From assembly GCF_031450785.1 (NCBI RefSeq), contig NZ_JARTWB010000002.1, positions 2,728,001-2,792,000 of the forward strand: a stretch of 64,000 nt of DNA, written 5' to 3'. Source of the stretch: Caballeronia sp. LZ062 (lineage in GTDB: Bacteria; Pseudomonadota; Gammaproteobacteria; Burkholderiales; Burkholderiaceae). The translations under genes were made by a program, and so were the position numbers. The notes below the pieces were generated by a model. The model was not told where the DNA came from, searched no databases, and saw nothing but the letters and a program-made list of their open reading frames with translations. Positions 46,172 to 55,053 of this stretch are shown here, one piece after another. Position 1 is the first letter of the stretch. The number at the start of each line of letters is the position of its first letter.

Positions 46172-47281
46172 ATGAGAGACCCGAAACTGCGTCGGCCGGG
46201 ACCCGCGTCAGCTCCATCGCGGGTCAAGGTTGCTAACCCGTTGTACGCACCGCAGCGCGAGACTGCGGGTGCGGTGACGGCCGACCGATTCAGCTATCAG
46301 TACGATTGGGCTCTTCACGAGTTTCTCGAGCTTCATCATCGAGGCGAAGCGAGCATCGTCTTCGTTGAACTGCACGAAGATGTCGTTTTCGGAACGTCCT
46401 TAGACGCCGATGCCGCGAGCTTCATTTTCTGCCAGGTGAAAGCCGGAGGACGGAGCGGCTTCAGCACAAAGGCGCTCGTCAAGCGAACAGATGGGAAGAA
46501 CTCGATTCTCGGGAAAATCTTCTCGAGCGTGGAGGCAAAAGAGATTGCCAAGCGTGTTCACAAGCTCGGACTAATTGCAGCCCGCGGATTTTCGCTGAAC
46601 CTTAAGACCTCCGGGTTCAGCCTGGAAGAAATTCCGTTCGGCGAGTTGGAAGAAAAGACCGCCGAGGACATTCGTGCAGCCTTAAAAGCTGAGTTGAATA
46701 GCGAGGCTCCGCTTGAAAAGCTGCACTTTCGAGAGCCGTCGCTCGACATTCGCTCGCCGCGTCGGGCTGTCATCGGGCTAATCTCCGACCTGCTCACCGA
46801 GCGAAACCCAAGTCAACTCAGCAATAGCACGCAGATATACGTGGTCCTGACCGACGAACTACGAAGGAAGGGAGCGATTGCGTGGGACTATTCTGACTGG
46901 GACCAACTTGTTGCTCGGAAGGGGCTGACAGCGGACCGAGTCGAAGCGCTCTTCGCCCAGTACTCTTCCACCGCATCCACCGACGAACTCATCAGCGACT
47001 TCGATTTGCAAGCCCGCGAGCTTGGGTTCGTCACTCGCGACGTCAAGCGACTTCGAGAGCGAGCCCGCACCTACTTGCTCAATACGCTTGCGGGAGGGGC
47101 GTTGGTGCAGGTACAAGTTAGAAACTCGATAGTTGAGCATCTCGCTTCACTGGACGGGGCGCTATGCAGGAGCACGCTAGATTTGCTCGTCGGCCGATGC
47201 GCGTCCATTGTTTCCGAGCACCTTCGGGAAGAAGAGTCGCGCGTGGCCGCTTACATCATCGAATATCTCAGGTCATCGTGA
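46172..47281 (+). CDS. DUF4297 (Cap4-like) nuclease effector of a Lamassu/ABC-3C-like pair
   Basis: The 369-residue protein has the DUF4297 pattern at its N-terminus: QRETAGAVTADRFSYQYDWA, then VFVELHEDVVF and FIFCQVKAG. The last two supply the Glu/Asp and QxK residues of a PD-(D/E)xK nuclease. This fold is the dsDNA endonuclease of Cap4 and of LmuA in Lamassu-Cap4. The C-terminal part (about 200-369) is helical and unassigned, and may bind the partner ATPase. It lies 53 bases before an SMC-like ATPase gene on the same strand. Confidence 0.8.
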   Translation: MRDPKLRRPGPASAPSRVKVANPLYAPQRETAGAVTADRFSYQYDWALHEFLELHHRGEASIVFVELHEDVVFGTSLDADAASFIFCQVKAGGRSGFSTKALVKRTDGKNSILGKIFSSVEAKEIAKRVHKLGLIAARGFSLNLKTSGFSLEEIPFGELEEKTAEDIRAALKAELNSEAPLEKLHFREPSLDIRSPRRAVIGLISDLLTERNPSQLSNSTQIYVVLTDELRRKGAIAWDYSDWDQLVARKGLTADRVEALFAQYSSTASTDELISDFDLQARELGFVTRDVKRLRERARTYLLNTLAGGALVQVQVRNSIVEHLASLDGALCRSTLDLLVGRCASIVSEHLREEESRVAAYIIEYLRSS

Positions 47282-47334
47282 TATGGGATTGTCAAACTAC
47301 AAGTTGCTCGTAAGAAACCTGCGTACCAAAGTCA

Positions 47335-49035
47335 ATGAGCGCATTGATATTCAGAACCCTGTTCGTACAGTCGACTACCCAGAAGCTCGCCGGACGGTTC
47401 GGGTTCGAACCCGGCTTAAACCTGATAACGGGCGCGGATAACTCAATTGGGAAGTCTACTCTCGTACGGTTGCCGCTCTGGACGTTCGGCTGCGAGTTCC
47501 CGTTCGACGATGATTGGAAGAACTTCGACGTTCGCACGTTGCTGAAGTTTGAACTCAACGGGCGCGAACGCTACATCACTCGATATCGCGACCAATGGCG
47601 TTTGCGAGCCGAAGACGGCTCGTGGATGAGCTATCAGATAGGCAGCGATGCATTTGAGAAGGCCTTCGCCTCCCTCGTCGGCTTCGGTGTGCTTCTGCCA
47701 AGAAGGAAAGAACCATGGATTCATGAAGTGCCGTCGCCCGAGCATTACTTCGCCGCTTTCTATGTCGACCAGATGCGCGGTTGGGTCCAACCGTGGCATA
47801 GCTTCGATATTTGGAAGTATGAGAACTGGAAAGCCCCAGTCCTCACTTTCCACATCGGATACCGTTCGAGCGCATTCTTCGAACTCGATGGGCAAATCGC
47901 AAAAGGGAAAAAGGCAATTGCGGACGACGCTGACATCATCGACCGATACTCGAAGGCGGTGGATGTTCTGAACTTGCTAGCCCCTGAAGAGGAGCTCCCG
48001 ACTACGGACACCGAACTCGACTCGGCCATCACCGACATCCAAGGAACGATGGTTGCGGTCAAACGACGCGAGCAACGAGCGCTCGCAGTCCTTCGAGCAA
48101 AACAGGAAGAGCTGGAAATCACCAAAGTTCAGCTTGGGATAGCGAAGGCGGCAATCGACGAGTTGGAGAGAGACTACGATTATGCGACCGAGCAGTTGGA
48201 CGGCGACGTGCTTATCTGTCCGCTCTGTGCAACGCGGCACGACAACACACTTCTCGAGCGAGCGTCACTTCTTCAGGACCGCTCGGACGCTGAACATCAA
48301 GTCGTCGAGCTTACTGAGCGTCAAGCGAAAATCGAATCAAGCATTACCGCTACCCTTGGTCGACTCGAGAACGTGCGTGACGACTTGTCCAAGCTGAACC
48401 GTAGGTTCAAGCGATTGGACAAAGAGGTCACAGTCAAAAGCATTCTGGAGTCGATGGGAACTGACTCGGTTCGCCGACGCGCAAACATGGAGACCATAGA
48501 GGCGAAGAGGCGGCAACGAGAGAACAATCAGCGCCTATTCACTCAGAGGCGAGAACTCGCTGAGCTCGTGGACGACGACCACGACGAAGAAATCAGGCGA
48601 TATTTCCGCAGCGAGATGCGAAATCTGTGCGAGGTGCTTCGCATTAAACCTGGTTTCGGCCTTGAAACCACTACACCGGAGGATTTCCGTAGGTTAGCGG
48701 CGTCGGGCGGCGGTGCTGACAGTAGCAGACTGCAGCTCGCTTATCACCTTGCAATCCATCGCCTCATCCAACACTACAAAACGGAGACACTGGCGCCACT
48801 AATCCTAGACACTCCCAATCAGCAAGACCAAGGCGCCCTGAATTACACGATTGTCGCGAGTGAATTGAAGCGACGAGCAACCGTACAAACTCAATTCATG
48901 GTCTGCGCCACGCGCCACGACGCTATGGCTGCGCTCGAGCAAAATTCGCACGTCATAGAGTTGGACGAGAATCAGCTCCTCTCCGCCGAAGCCTACGAAC
49001 GCTACAAACAGCGCTTCGAAGGCTGGTTTGCCTAA
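47335..49035 (+). CDS. Zinc-hook SMC-like ATPase (LmuB / ABC-three-component type)
   Basis: The 566-residue protein has Walker A GADNSIGKST (residues 33-42), a long coiled coil with a central CPLC zinc hook (Cys295 and Cys298), a signature-like ASGGGADSSRLQLAYH (about 458-473), and Walker B LAPLILDTPNQQDQ (Asp492). This layout is that of the small Rad50/SMC-like ATPases in Lamassu and ABC-3C defence systems. The ATG at 47335 gives a complete N-terminal strand before the P-loop. A 52-codon frame at 47283 overlaps the start but does not resemble a middle component. Third-position base use is visibly less GC-biased than in the core genes. Confidence 0.85.
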   Translation: MSALIFRTLFVQSTTQKLAGRFGFEPGLNLITGADNSIGKSTLVRLPLWTFGCEFPFDDDWKNFDVRTLLKFELNGRERYITRYRDQWRLRAEDGSWMSYQIGSDAFEKAFASLVGFGVLLPRRKEPWIHEVPSPEHYFAAFYVDQMRGWVQPWHSFDIWKYENWKAPVLTFHIGYRSSAFFELDGQIAKGKKAIADDADIIDRYSKAVDVLNLLAPEEELPTTDTELDSAITDIQGTMVAVKRREQRALAVLRAKQEELEITKVQLGIAKAAIDELERDYDYATEQLDGDVLICPLCATRHDNTLLERASLLQDRSDAEHQVVELTERQAKIESSITATLGRLENVRDDLSKLNRRFKRLDKEVTVKSILESMGTDSVRRRANMETIEAKRRQRENNQRLFTQRRELAELVDDDHDEEIRRYFRSEMRNLCEVLRIKPGFGLETTTPEDFRRLAASGGGADSSRLQLAYHLAIHRLIQHYKTETLAPLILDTPNQQDQGALNYTIVASELKRRATVQTQFMVCATRHDAMAALEQNSHVIELDENQLLSAEAYERYKQRFEGWFA

Positions 49036-49166
49036 GAAGGCGGATGCTTCACGGGCCGAGGCGGCCAAGCCGCGCCGGCCTGTATCGCGGTACGGAGATG
49101 CATTCGCGGGAACGCCGCAGTGAGCAAAGCAGCGAGGGAAGGTTTGCTCTAGCGCATTGCTCGCGT

Positions 49167-49670
49167 TCAATGCGGCTGACGTGCGAACGGATTGATTGGC
49201 CGCACCTTCTTCGCGTCTTTGACTCTCTCGAGAAGCTGCACCTTGCCCCAATCTCCCGTCAACGCTTCAAGCTCCCGCACGACGTTCGATTCCAAAGGCT
49301 GCAGCCCTGCGTCACCTTGAAAATTCGATTTGAATGCGTGGAGGAGACGATGTTGAAGGAGGCGGGTTACGCCCTCGATTCGCTCTTGCGTGTCCGAATC
49401 AGTGAACATCGTCGAGTGCGGTGAAAACGGGTCATAGTAAAGCAGATGAGAATACTCGCTGTGCACGGCAACCTTGGGCTCATCACTGACTAGCAATGCG
49501 CCAAGCAGTTGAACCGAGCCCTTCATCCCCTTGGGAGTTTTGAACACCCATACCCGCTTAGGGAGTCGCTCCTTGAGTTCAAGAATCTTCGTGTTGTTGG
49601 AACCAAAGTAGCCGACCTGGCCGTCCCTTAGGTTCTGTTCCAGCTTCTGCCAATAGTAGAAAATATCCAT
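49167..49670 (-). CDS. Conserved-looking hypothetical protein downstream of a LexA-like repressor
   Basis: The 167-residue protein starts MDIFYYWQKLEQNLRDGQVG and contains RVWVFKTPKGMKGSVQLLGAL and YDPFSPHSTMFTDSDTQERIEG, then a helical C-terminus ending in basic residues. The aromatic N-terminal part and WVFKTPKG segment suggest a compact beta domain, but no family is named with confidence. The ATG follows AAGG closely. It lies 99 bases downstream of the LexA-like gene and may be under its control. Confidence 0.65.
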   Translation of the reverse strand: MDIFYYWQKLEQNLRDGQVGYFGSNNTKILELKERLPKRVWVFKTPKGMKGSVQLLGALLVSDEPKVAVHSEYSHLLYYDPFSPHSTMFTDSDTQERIEGVTRLLQHRLLHAFKSNFQGDAGLQPLESNVVRELEALTGDWGKVQLLERVKDAKKVRPINPFARQPH

Positions 49671-49769
49671 CCGCCTTGCTCGCAGTTGCCTTGCTGTGTC
49701 TTTCGCGCTCGTCGCACTGACGGAATGGTACCAACGCGCGGTCCGACATGATGGAAAGAAGCGAAATGC

Positions 49770-50345
49770 TCACCGTCCGTATCGGCGAACAGAACCGACG
49801 ACCACGCCGACTATCTCGAGCGAACCCTGGGGTCGAATCGGCTGGAAATCCGGATTTGCGGGCTCAAGATAGAACGCCCCGTGCTTATCGAGGCGGAGAG
49901 TCTTTACTGTCATCTCGCCGTCGACGACCGCCACGACAATGTCGCCCGGCTTGGTTGGCCGATTCTTTTCGACGACCACGAGGTCACCGTCCAAGAGGCC
50001 GACGTCCCTCATTGACTCCCCCCGAACACGACAGAGGACAGTCCTGTTAGGGTCATCAACGAGATAGTCGTCGATTGTCAGCAACTCGGGGGGCTCCTGT
50101 CCTTCCGGTTGTGGCAGGCCTGCGCGCACAGCGCCGATGACTGGACGACCAAAAAAGCGTCTAGTCGGGGCCACCCGACCTTCAACCCGCTCCACATAGC
50201 CTGCGTCGGCAAGTCTTTTGATGAGCGCAAAGACGCTGCTGGTGCTGTTAAGGCCGACCACGTCGCAAAGCTTCGCCATGGCGGGGAACGCCTGATTTCG
50301 TTTCCAGTACGTTCGTAGGGCGGCTAGGTGCTCCTCGTCAGTCAT
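49770..50345 (-). CDS. LexA-like S24 self-cleaving repressor
   Basis: The 191-residue protein has an N-terminal winged helix (YWKRNQAFPAMAKLCDVVGL and SSVFALIKRLADAGYVERVE) and a C-terminal S24 peptidase domain. The nucleophile Ser lies in RVRGESMRDVGLLDGDLVVV, and the Lys in VDGEMTVKTLRL. An Ala-Gly cleavage site appears in GAVRAGLPQP. The pattern is that of a LexA paralogue that relieves repression after DNA damage. The ATG at 50345 is chosen over an in-frame start at 50429. A palindrome lies 12 bases upstream. Confidence 0.88.
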   Translation of the reverse strand: MTDEEHLAALRTYWKRNQAFPAMAKLCDVVGLNSTSSVFALIKRLADAGYVERVEGRVAPTRRFFGRPVIGAVRAGLPQPEGQEPPELLTIDDYLVDDPNRTVLCRVRGESMRDVGLLDGDLVVVEKNRPTKPGDIVVAVVDGEMTVKTLRLDKHGAFYLEPANPDFQPIRPQGSLEIVGVVVGSVRRYGR

Positions 50346-50356
50346 TTTGTTCGCTC

Positions 50357-50376
50357 CATCGAATGTCTGTTCGATG
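50357..50376. promoter_or_regulatory. Palindromic operator candidate of the LexA-like gene
   Basis: CATCGAA (50357-50363), a 6-base spacer, and TTCGATG (50370-50376) form a perfect 7-bp dyad. It sits 12 bases before the LexA-like start and about 140 bases before the divergent gene at 50518. The half-site differs from the E. coli CTGT / ACAG LexA box, so a distinct specificity is implied. Confidence 0.65.
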
Positions 50377-50517
50377 AGATTGTATCGCGGATAGAGACGA
50401 CCGGCGACCTGTCCCGTCACCGCCACCATTTCGCTGCCGCTTTATCTTCTAACGGGACAAAGCGGGAAACTCACGCTTGTTGAGACAGTCCGAGACCACA
50501 AGCACACCGGAGAAGCC

Positions 50518-50832
50518 ATGCTTGAACCATCTGGAACCGTAAAGCTCTTGGTCGTCGAGACCGAAACCGGCGAGGAAGAGGAAGTCGTTCTAACGGAAAA
50601 AGACTTCCATCCTGAGCGCCGGTCGATGCTTGACGACGAAGCCTTGCGCGATGACGACGAGGGAGAGTACGTCGCGTACGCGAGCGGGTTGGGCTTTGAC
50701 TTCAAAGTGGTCGCCACCCCGCCAAGGCAGATTGACATTGAAGACGAGCCAGAAGAAATCCGCATCGAGATAATTGAAAATGACCTCGATTTCGAGGAAC
50801 CGCAAGACGACCGGGGAGAGGCGGAAGGCTGA
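50518..50832 (+). CDS. Acidic hypothetical protein
   Basis: The 104-residue protein is very acidic, beginning MLEPSGTVKLLVVETETGEE and ending with a Glu/Asp-rich stretch (IEDEPEEIRIEIIENDLDF). It contains no recognisable family motif, membrane segment or signal peptide. It is divergent from the LexA-like gene, so the dyad at 50357 may also control it. A degenerate copy of its 3' part lies at 44361-44510, which shows that this segment was duplicated within the island. Highly acidic small proteins in islands can be DNA mimics; there is no direct evidence for that here. Confidence 0.65.
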   Translation: MLEPSGTVKLLVVETETGEEEEVVLTEKDFHPERRSMLDDEALRDDDEGEYVAYASGLGFDFKVVATPPRQIDIEDEPEEIRIEIIENDLDFEEPQDDRGEAEG

Positions 50833-50913
50833 GAGTTCGCCGCAGGGGCCACAGTCAGTCCATAGGCGCGCCTGCGGGTCTTCCTGAGCACCTCGGCAAT
50901 GTCGGTTCCTTGC

Positions 50914-51186
50914 CTAATTCCCGAAGGGGTCGGCTTTCTCTTTCGTCTCCGTGCTGAGGTTGTATTCTGCGCGTACTGCCTGCAGCACACGCTCAATCGC
51001 GCCTTCCAAACCGACCGCGTTCCCGAAATGGCTCATGGTCCAATTGCAGCCAGTTGCGTCGGCTTCATGCGGTCGAGGGCGCGGCACCTGTATTTTCACG
51101 CCATCCTCTATCACCTCCTGCAACCGATGGATGCGCCGGTCGACCTCATTCTGAAGGCGCGAAGCGCTAAGCGTCTTGCGAATCAT
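50914..51186 (-). CDS. Hypothetical protein next to ligD
   Basis: The 90-residue protein begins MIRKTLSASRLQNEVDRRIH with a basic helical N-terminus and contains CNWTMSHFGNAVGLEGAIER and VLQAVRAEYNLSTETKEK. The ATG follows an AGAGGG ribosome site. It lies 62 bases downstream of ligD on the same strand and is probably co-transcribed with it. No family is assigned. Confidence 0.6.
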   Translation of the reverse strand: MIRKTLSASRLQNEVDRRIHRLQEVIEDGVKIQVPRPRPHEADATGCNWTMSHFGNAVGLEGAIERVLQAVRAEYNLSTETKEKADPFGN

Positions 51187-51248
51187 CTTGAACCCTCTAT
51201 GTGCTCAAGCATTGGTTTCGCCGTGATGTGACTCACGGGACTGGCGAC

Positions 51249-53759
51249 CTACGGCAGTCGCTTCATCGCCGACGTCAGCGATTGTTTCGTCGACCAGTAA
51301 TCGGCCCAAGGGTCCCTCGTCTGAAAACTAAGGTATTCGCGTGCCGTCTGCACATTCCACTGTGAGCCGCTCCTGAGCCCACCGAGTTGTTCCCAAGCGA
51401 CCGGCATCGAGACGCCCATCCCGGGTCGAGCGCGAGCGGAGAACGCCGCGGCGGTCGTCTGTCCCTTTCCATTGCGCAAGTAGTCGACAAAAATTTTCCC
51501 GACACGATTCGATGCGCCAGAGACTGCCGAGAACCGCTCCGGTATCGTCCTGGCGAGGTGCTCAACGAACGATTTCGAGAATGCCTTCACCTTGACGTAG
51601 TCCAGCCGAGGAGTAAGTGGAACGACGACGTGCAAGCCTTTGCCTCCACTGGTCTTCAACCAAGCTTGCAGGCCAAGCTCGTTCAGCAGCAAGCGAACCA
51701 ACTGGGCGGCTTCTTGCACGTGTGCCCATGTCACCCCCTCACCGGGGTCTAGGTCAAAAATCACCCTGTCGGGCGCACTGAGCCGTTGTGTAACCGAATT
51801 CCAAGTATGGAACTCGACTGAGTTCATCTGGGCGGCGGACAAAAGCGCATCTGCCGTATCAACGGTCAATAGCGGCGGATGCCCTGGCCATAGTTCGCGT
51901 TCGTGAGCAGTAAGACCTGGCATCGCTGTTTTCTCAGCGTGCTTCTGAAAGAAGAGTTGCCCGGCAATCCCGTCAGGCGCCCGCACCAGGGCGACAGGCC
52001 GGTCTCTCAGGTGAGGCAGCATCCAGTCCGCAACGCTCGCGTAGTACCTCACGAGGTCGGCCTTTGTAAGCGAAGCTGACGCATCAATCACGCGCTCCGG
52101 GTTGGTTATCTTCAACTGCGGTAGTGGCTCAGGGGCTTGCGTCTTTCCGCCCTCGCGCACCACGCTGCGAGCGTCCTTGTCGAGTCGAAGCCCGATGAAT
52201 GACGCTTGCCGTATGACGTCATCCGAGGTCCACTCTGCGAACTCGATTTCTGCTACCAACTCCGGTCTAACCCACCTTTCGCTCCCCGGTGCACGTCTGG
52301 ACCAACGGCCTGGCTTTTTGAGCGGCGTGTCGAATGGCGTCGCGTCCACCTCAAGCGGCGCGAGCCGCTTCCAGAGGTCCCGTGCCGTCTTCGAGTCCCA
52401 GCCCGTACCGACACTTCCCGCGTCCTGAAGCTTCTTGCCAACGTAGTACCCGACCAACAGGCTGCCGACTTCACCGGCGCTGCCGCCTCGTGCGGTCATG
52501 CCGCAGATTACAAGCTCCTGCCTCAACCGTGCCTTTGCCTTGAGCCAGGTCTGCGTACGCCCCGATTCGTATTGGGCGTCGCGCCGCTTGAGCATTAGTC
52601 CTTCCAGCCCCAATCCTGATGCTGCTTCAAATACCTGAGTTGGGGAAGCATCAAAATCTTGACTAAAAAGCAGCTTCTCGCCTGCGTTTTCCACGAGGGG
52701 CGCCAGCACCACACGTCGCGCCCAAAGCGGCACCCGTCGAAGGTCCTTTCCATCGAGGAACATCAAGTCGAAGAGAAAGTAGACGATGTCGTCATTCGCT
52801 TTGCCGTCAATCGCATTCTGAAGCGCTGAAAAGCTAGGGATACCGTCCCGCATGACGACAATTTCGCCGTCTAGCCATGCGCTCGAGAGCGGAAGCTCCT
52901 TCAGCTCGTCTACGAGGAGAGGAAATCGAGACGTCCAATCGTGCCCGTTGCGAGTGATGAGCTCTACTCGCTTCCTGTCAACACGAGCGAGTAGACGGTA
53001 TCCGTCAAGCTTCGCCTCAGTTATCCAATCACCGCTTGTTGGCAGCGATGGGGTAAGCGTCGCAAGCTGCGGGTCGAGTTTGGAGGGCAACGGCGCCAGG
53101 ACCGCCGCAGAGAGGTCAATCTCATGCTCAACGTTTTGTCGACTCCGCGTAGTGCGCGGCTCGTGTTGTTCGACCAACCCGAGGGGATTCGAGATGACGC
53201 TGTCGGGAAGCGCCTTGATGACATCGTACTCGGCAATCGGGCGCGCCCATTCGTCTCGCTTCTTGAAAAACATCCACTCGTCTGCCTTGTCGCCAGGCTT
53301 CGAGATGCGCACGAGTTCCCATAGTCCGGCGAGCTTCTCGCCGTGCAGCCGAAAAATCAGCTTGCCAGCTTCCATACCCTTTGCAGCGTCGCCGACCGGC
53401 TCCCATGTTCCTCGGTCCCAGACGATGACCGTGCCCGCGCCGTATTGCTTCGGTGGAATAGTCCCTTCGAAGCTCGCGTAGTCGACCGGATGGTCTTCGA
53501 CGTGCACGGCCATTTGCTTGCGGGCAGGGTCGTAGCAAGGACCTTTGGGGACAGCCCACGACAGCAAGACGCCGTTCAGCTCGAGCCGAAAATCGTAATG
53601 CAGCCGACTTGCCCAATGCTTCTGAATGACAAAGCTCAATTTTTCTGCGGCGGACCGCGTCCGGGTGGTCGACGCAGATGGCTCAGGTGTGATGTCGAAG
53701 TCCCGCTTCTTCGCGTAGTGAGCGAGAGGCTGCGTCTTTGCTTTGCGGCCAGAAACCAT
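51249..53759 (-). CDS. ligD: ATP-dependent DNA ligase LigD (NHEJ)
   Basis: The 836-residue protein has three domains in the order phosphoesterase, ligase, polymerase. The PE domain (about 35-190) carries FVIQKHWASRLHYDFRLE and AVPKGPC. The ligase domain has the adenylation Lys in TEAKLDGYRLLARV (Lys250) and DGEIVVMRDG. The C-terminal primase-type polymerase (about 555-836) has VIFDLDPGEGVTW with the metal-binding Asp pair and KTSGGKGLHVVVPL. It processes and seals double-strand breaks with Ku. The ATG at 53759 is preferred to one 48 bases upstream. It is divergent from ku. Confidence 0.96.
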   Translation of the reverse strand: MVSGRKAKTQPLAHYAKKRDFDITPEPSASTTRTRSAAEKLSFVIQKHWASRLHYDFRLELNGVLLSWAVPKGPCYDPARKQMAVHVEDHPVDYASFEGTIPPKQYGAGTVIVWDRGTWEPVGDAAKGMEAGKLIFRLHGEKLAGLWELVRISKPGDKADEWMFFKKRDEWARPIAEYDVIKALPDSVISNPLGLVEQHEPRTTRSRQNVEHEIDLSAAVLAPLPSKLDPQLATLTPSLPTSGDWITEAKLDGYRLLARVDRKRVELITRNGHDWTSRFPLLVDELKELPLSSAWLDGEIVVMRDGIPSFSALQNAIDGKANDDIVYFLFDLMFLDGKDLRRVPLWARRVVLAPLVENAGEKLLFSQDFDASPTQVFEAASGLGLEGLMLKRRDAQYESGRTQTWLKAKARLRQELVICGMTARGGSAGEVGSLLVGYYVGKKLQDAGSVGTGWDSKTARDLWKRLAPLEVDATPFDTPLKKPGRWSRRAPGSERWVRPELVAEIEFAEWTSDDVIRQASFIGLRLDKDARSVVREGGKTQAPEPLPQLKITNPERVIDASASLTKADLVRYYASVADWMLPHLRDRPVALVRAPDGIAGQLFFQKHAEKTAMPGLTAHERELWPGHPPLLTVDTADALLSAAQMNSVEFHTWNSVTQRLSAPDRVIFDLDPGEGVTWAHVQEAAQLVRLLLNELGLQAWLKTSGGKGLHVVVPLTPRLDYVKVKAFSKSFVEHLARTIPERFSAVSGASNRVGKIFVDYLRNGKGQTTAAAFSARARPGMGVSMPVAWEQLGGLRSGSQWNVQTAREYLSFQTRDPWADYWSTKQSLTSAMKRLP

Positions 53760-54123
53760 ATTGCGGTGCCTCCGGCGAAACGTGCGAACTACTCGCGTGC
53801 CGTGCAAAACATTTGCGGCCAGTAGGCCTCAACGGCTAGTGTTGGTAGGTACCCCGGAGGCGTCGCTCTCACCTGTAGCGTCTTCGTTCCAGTGCGCGCA
53901 GTTTTCGCTGTTCAGTTTGTTCCCTTGCACGGAGAAGCCATGGTCCTCCGGGTTTCTGCGGCAAAAGCAAGCCGCATGCCCTTATCGATGCCCGCCGTTG
54001 ACGCCGACGGGCAGTTGCTGCGGCGCTTCTGGTGATATTCTCATCTTCACGCTCGGGCGGCCGCGGGCGACAACTGCACCCATTTTGTCCGGCGAAAGCT
54101 CACTCGCCGGCCGGGAGAAGCGT
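53760..54123. other. Divergent ligD / ku control region
   Basis: This 364-base gap has no supported gene. It must hold both promoters. A CCGGCGA / TCGCCGG hairpin with an 8-base loop (54089-54110) ends just before the ku ribosome site (GGGAGAAG), where it could influence translation. No sigma or LexA-like box was recognised. Confidence 0.4.
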
Positions 54124-55053
54124 ATGGTAGCTCGCTCAATTGCGTCGCTGTCACTGTCGTTCGGACTGGTCTCGATACCGGTACGGCTTTACTCCGCTAC
54201 GGAAAGCTTATCTGAGGTTCGATTCAACCTGCTCGCGCCAGATGGTTCACGCGTTAAGCAACAATACGTCTCCGAGAGTACTGGCAAAGTCGTCGAACGG
54301 AGCTCGATGCAGAAGGGCTATCAATTTGAGAAAGATAGGTACGTTGTATTCACGGGCGATGAACTAAAGGCGCTGGAAGAAGGTGCGAGCCACGTCGTGG
54401 AAATCGTTTCATTTGTGCCTGAAAAGTCAGTAGACCCGCTGTACTACGACAAGGCGTATTTCATCGCGCCCGACAAGCGTGGCGGCAAGCCCTACAGCCT
54501 TCTGCAAAGAGCGCTTGCAGAGACTGGGCGTTGCGCCCTCGCTAAATGGGCATATAAAGGCAAAACGCGAATCGTCCAGGTGCGTGCTACGGAGGACGGC
54601 ATGATTTTTCAGCAGCTCTTGTTCGCAGACGAAGTGCGGTCGCTTAAAGACCTCGATATCGAACACACGTCGGTGTCCGATTCTGAGCTCAAACTGGCTG
54701 TACAAATCATCGAACAAGGGGCCGAGGACACGTACGACGCGTCAGCCTACGAGGACGAGGAGAAGAAGCGCATTCTTGCTGCCATCGACGCAAAGATTGC
54801 CGGGAAGCAAATCGTCACGAGTGCGGAACCTGACGCAGCCGGAGGCGGCGAGGTCATTGACCTGATGGAAGCTTTACGAGCGAGTCTTTCCACGACGAAC
54901 GGCAAAGCGAAGCCGGCGGCAAAACGGAAGGTCGCGACGAAGGCGGTTGAAGAGGCTGAAGAAGTTGCGGTTCCGAGGGCGCGTAAGCCTGCAGCGCGGG
55001 CGGCGAAGGTCGATGCTGGCGCGCCCGCAAAAGTGGCACGTGCGCGCAAGTGA
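54124..55053 (+). CDS. ku: Ku protein (NHEJ DNA-end binding)
   Basis: The 309-residue protein starts MVARSIASLSLSFGLVSIPV, the usual bacterial Ku N-terminus. It contains VRFNLLAPDGSRVKQQYVSE, KGYQFEKDRYVVFTGDELKAL and KAYFIAPDKRGGKPYSLLQR. The last 60 residues are Lys/Ala/Arg-rich, a typical extended DNA-binding tail. It forms a ring dimer on broken DNA ends and recruits LigD. The ATG at 54124 follows GGAGAAG; an in-frame extension to 53743 is rejected. The stop overlaps the next gene by 4 bases (GTGA). Confidence 0.97.
   Translation: MVARSIASLSLSFGLVSIPVRLYSATESLSEVRFNLLAPDGSRVKQQYVSESTGKVVERSSMQKGYQFEKDRYVVFTGDELKALEEGASHVVEIVSFVPEKSVDPLYYDKAYFIAPDKRGGKPYSLLQRALAETGRCALAKWAYKGKTRIVQVRATEDGMIFQQLLFADEVRSLKDLDIEHTSVSDSELKLAVQIIEQGAEDTYDASAYEDEEKKRILAAIDAKIAGKQIVTSAEPDAAGGGEVIDLMEALRASLSTTNGKAKPAAKRKVATKAVEEAEEVAVPRARKPAARAAKVDAGAPAKVARARK

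Noticed and set aside
49579..49773. 64-codon leftward frame between the LexA-like gene and its neighbour
   Set aside because: It overlaps the start of the better-supported gene at 49167-49670 and has no recognisable features.
50442..50996. 184-codon leftward frame opposite the acidic protein
   Set aside because: Ser/Arg-rich antisense shadow. The plus-strand gene has a better start and a recognisable paralogous fragment.
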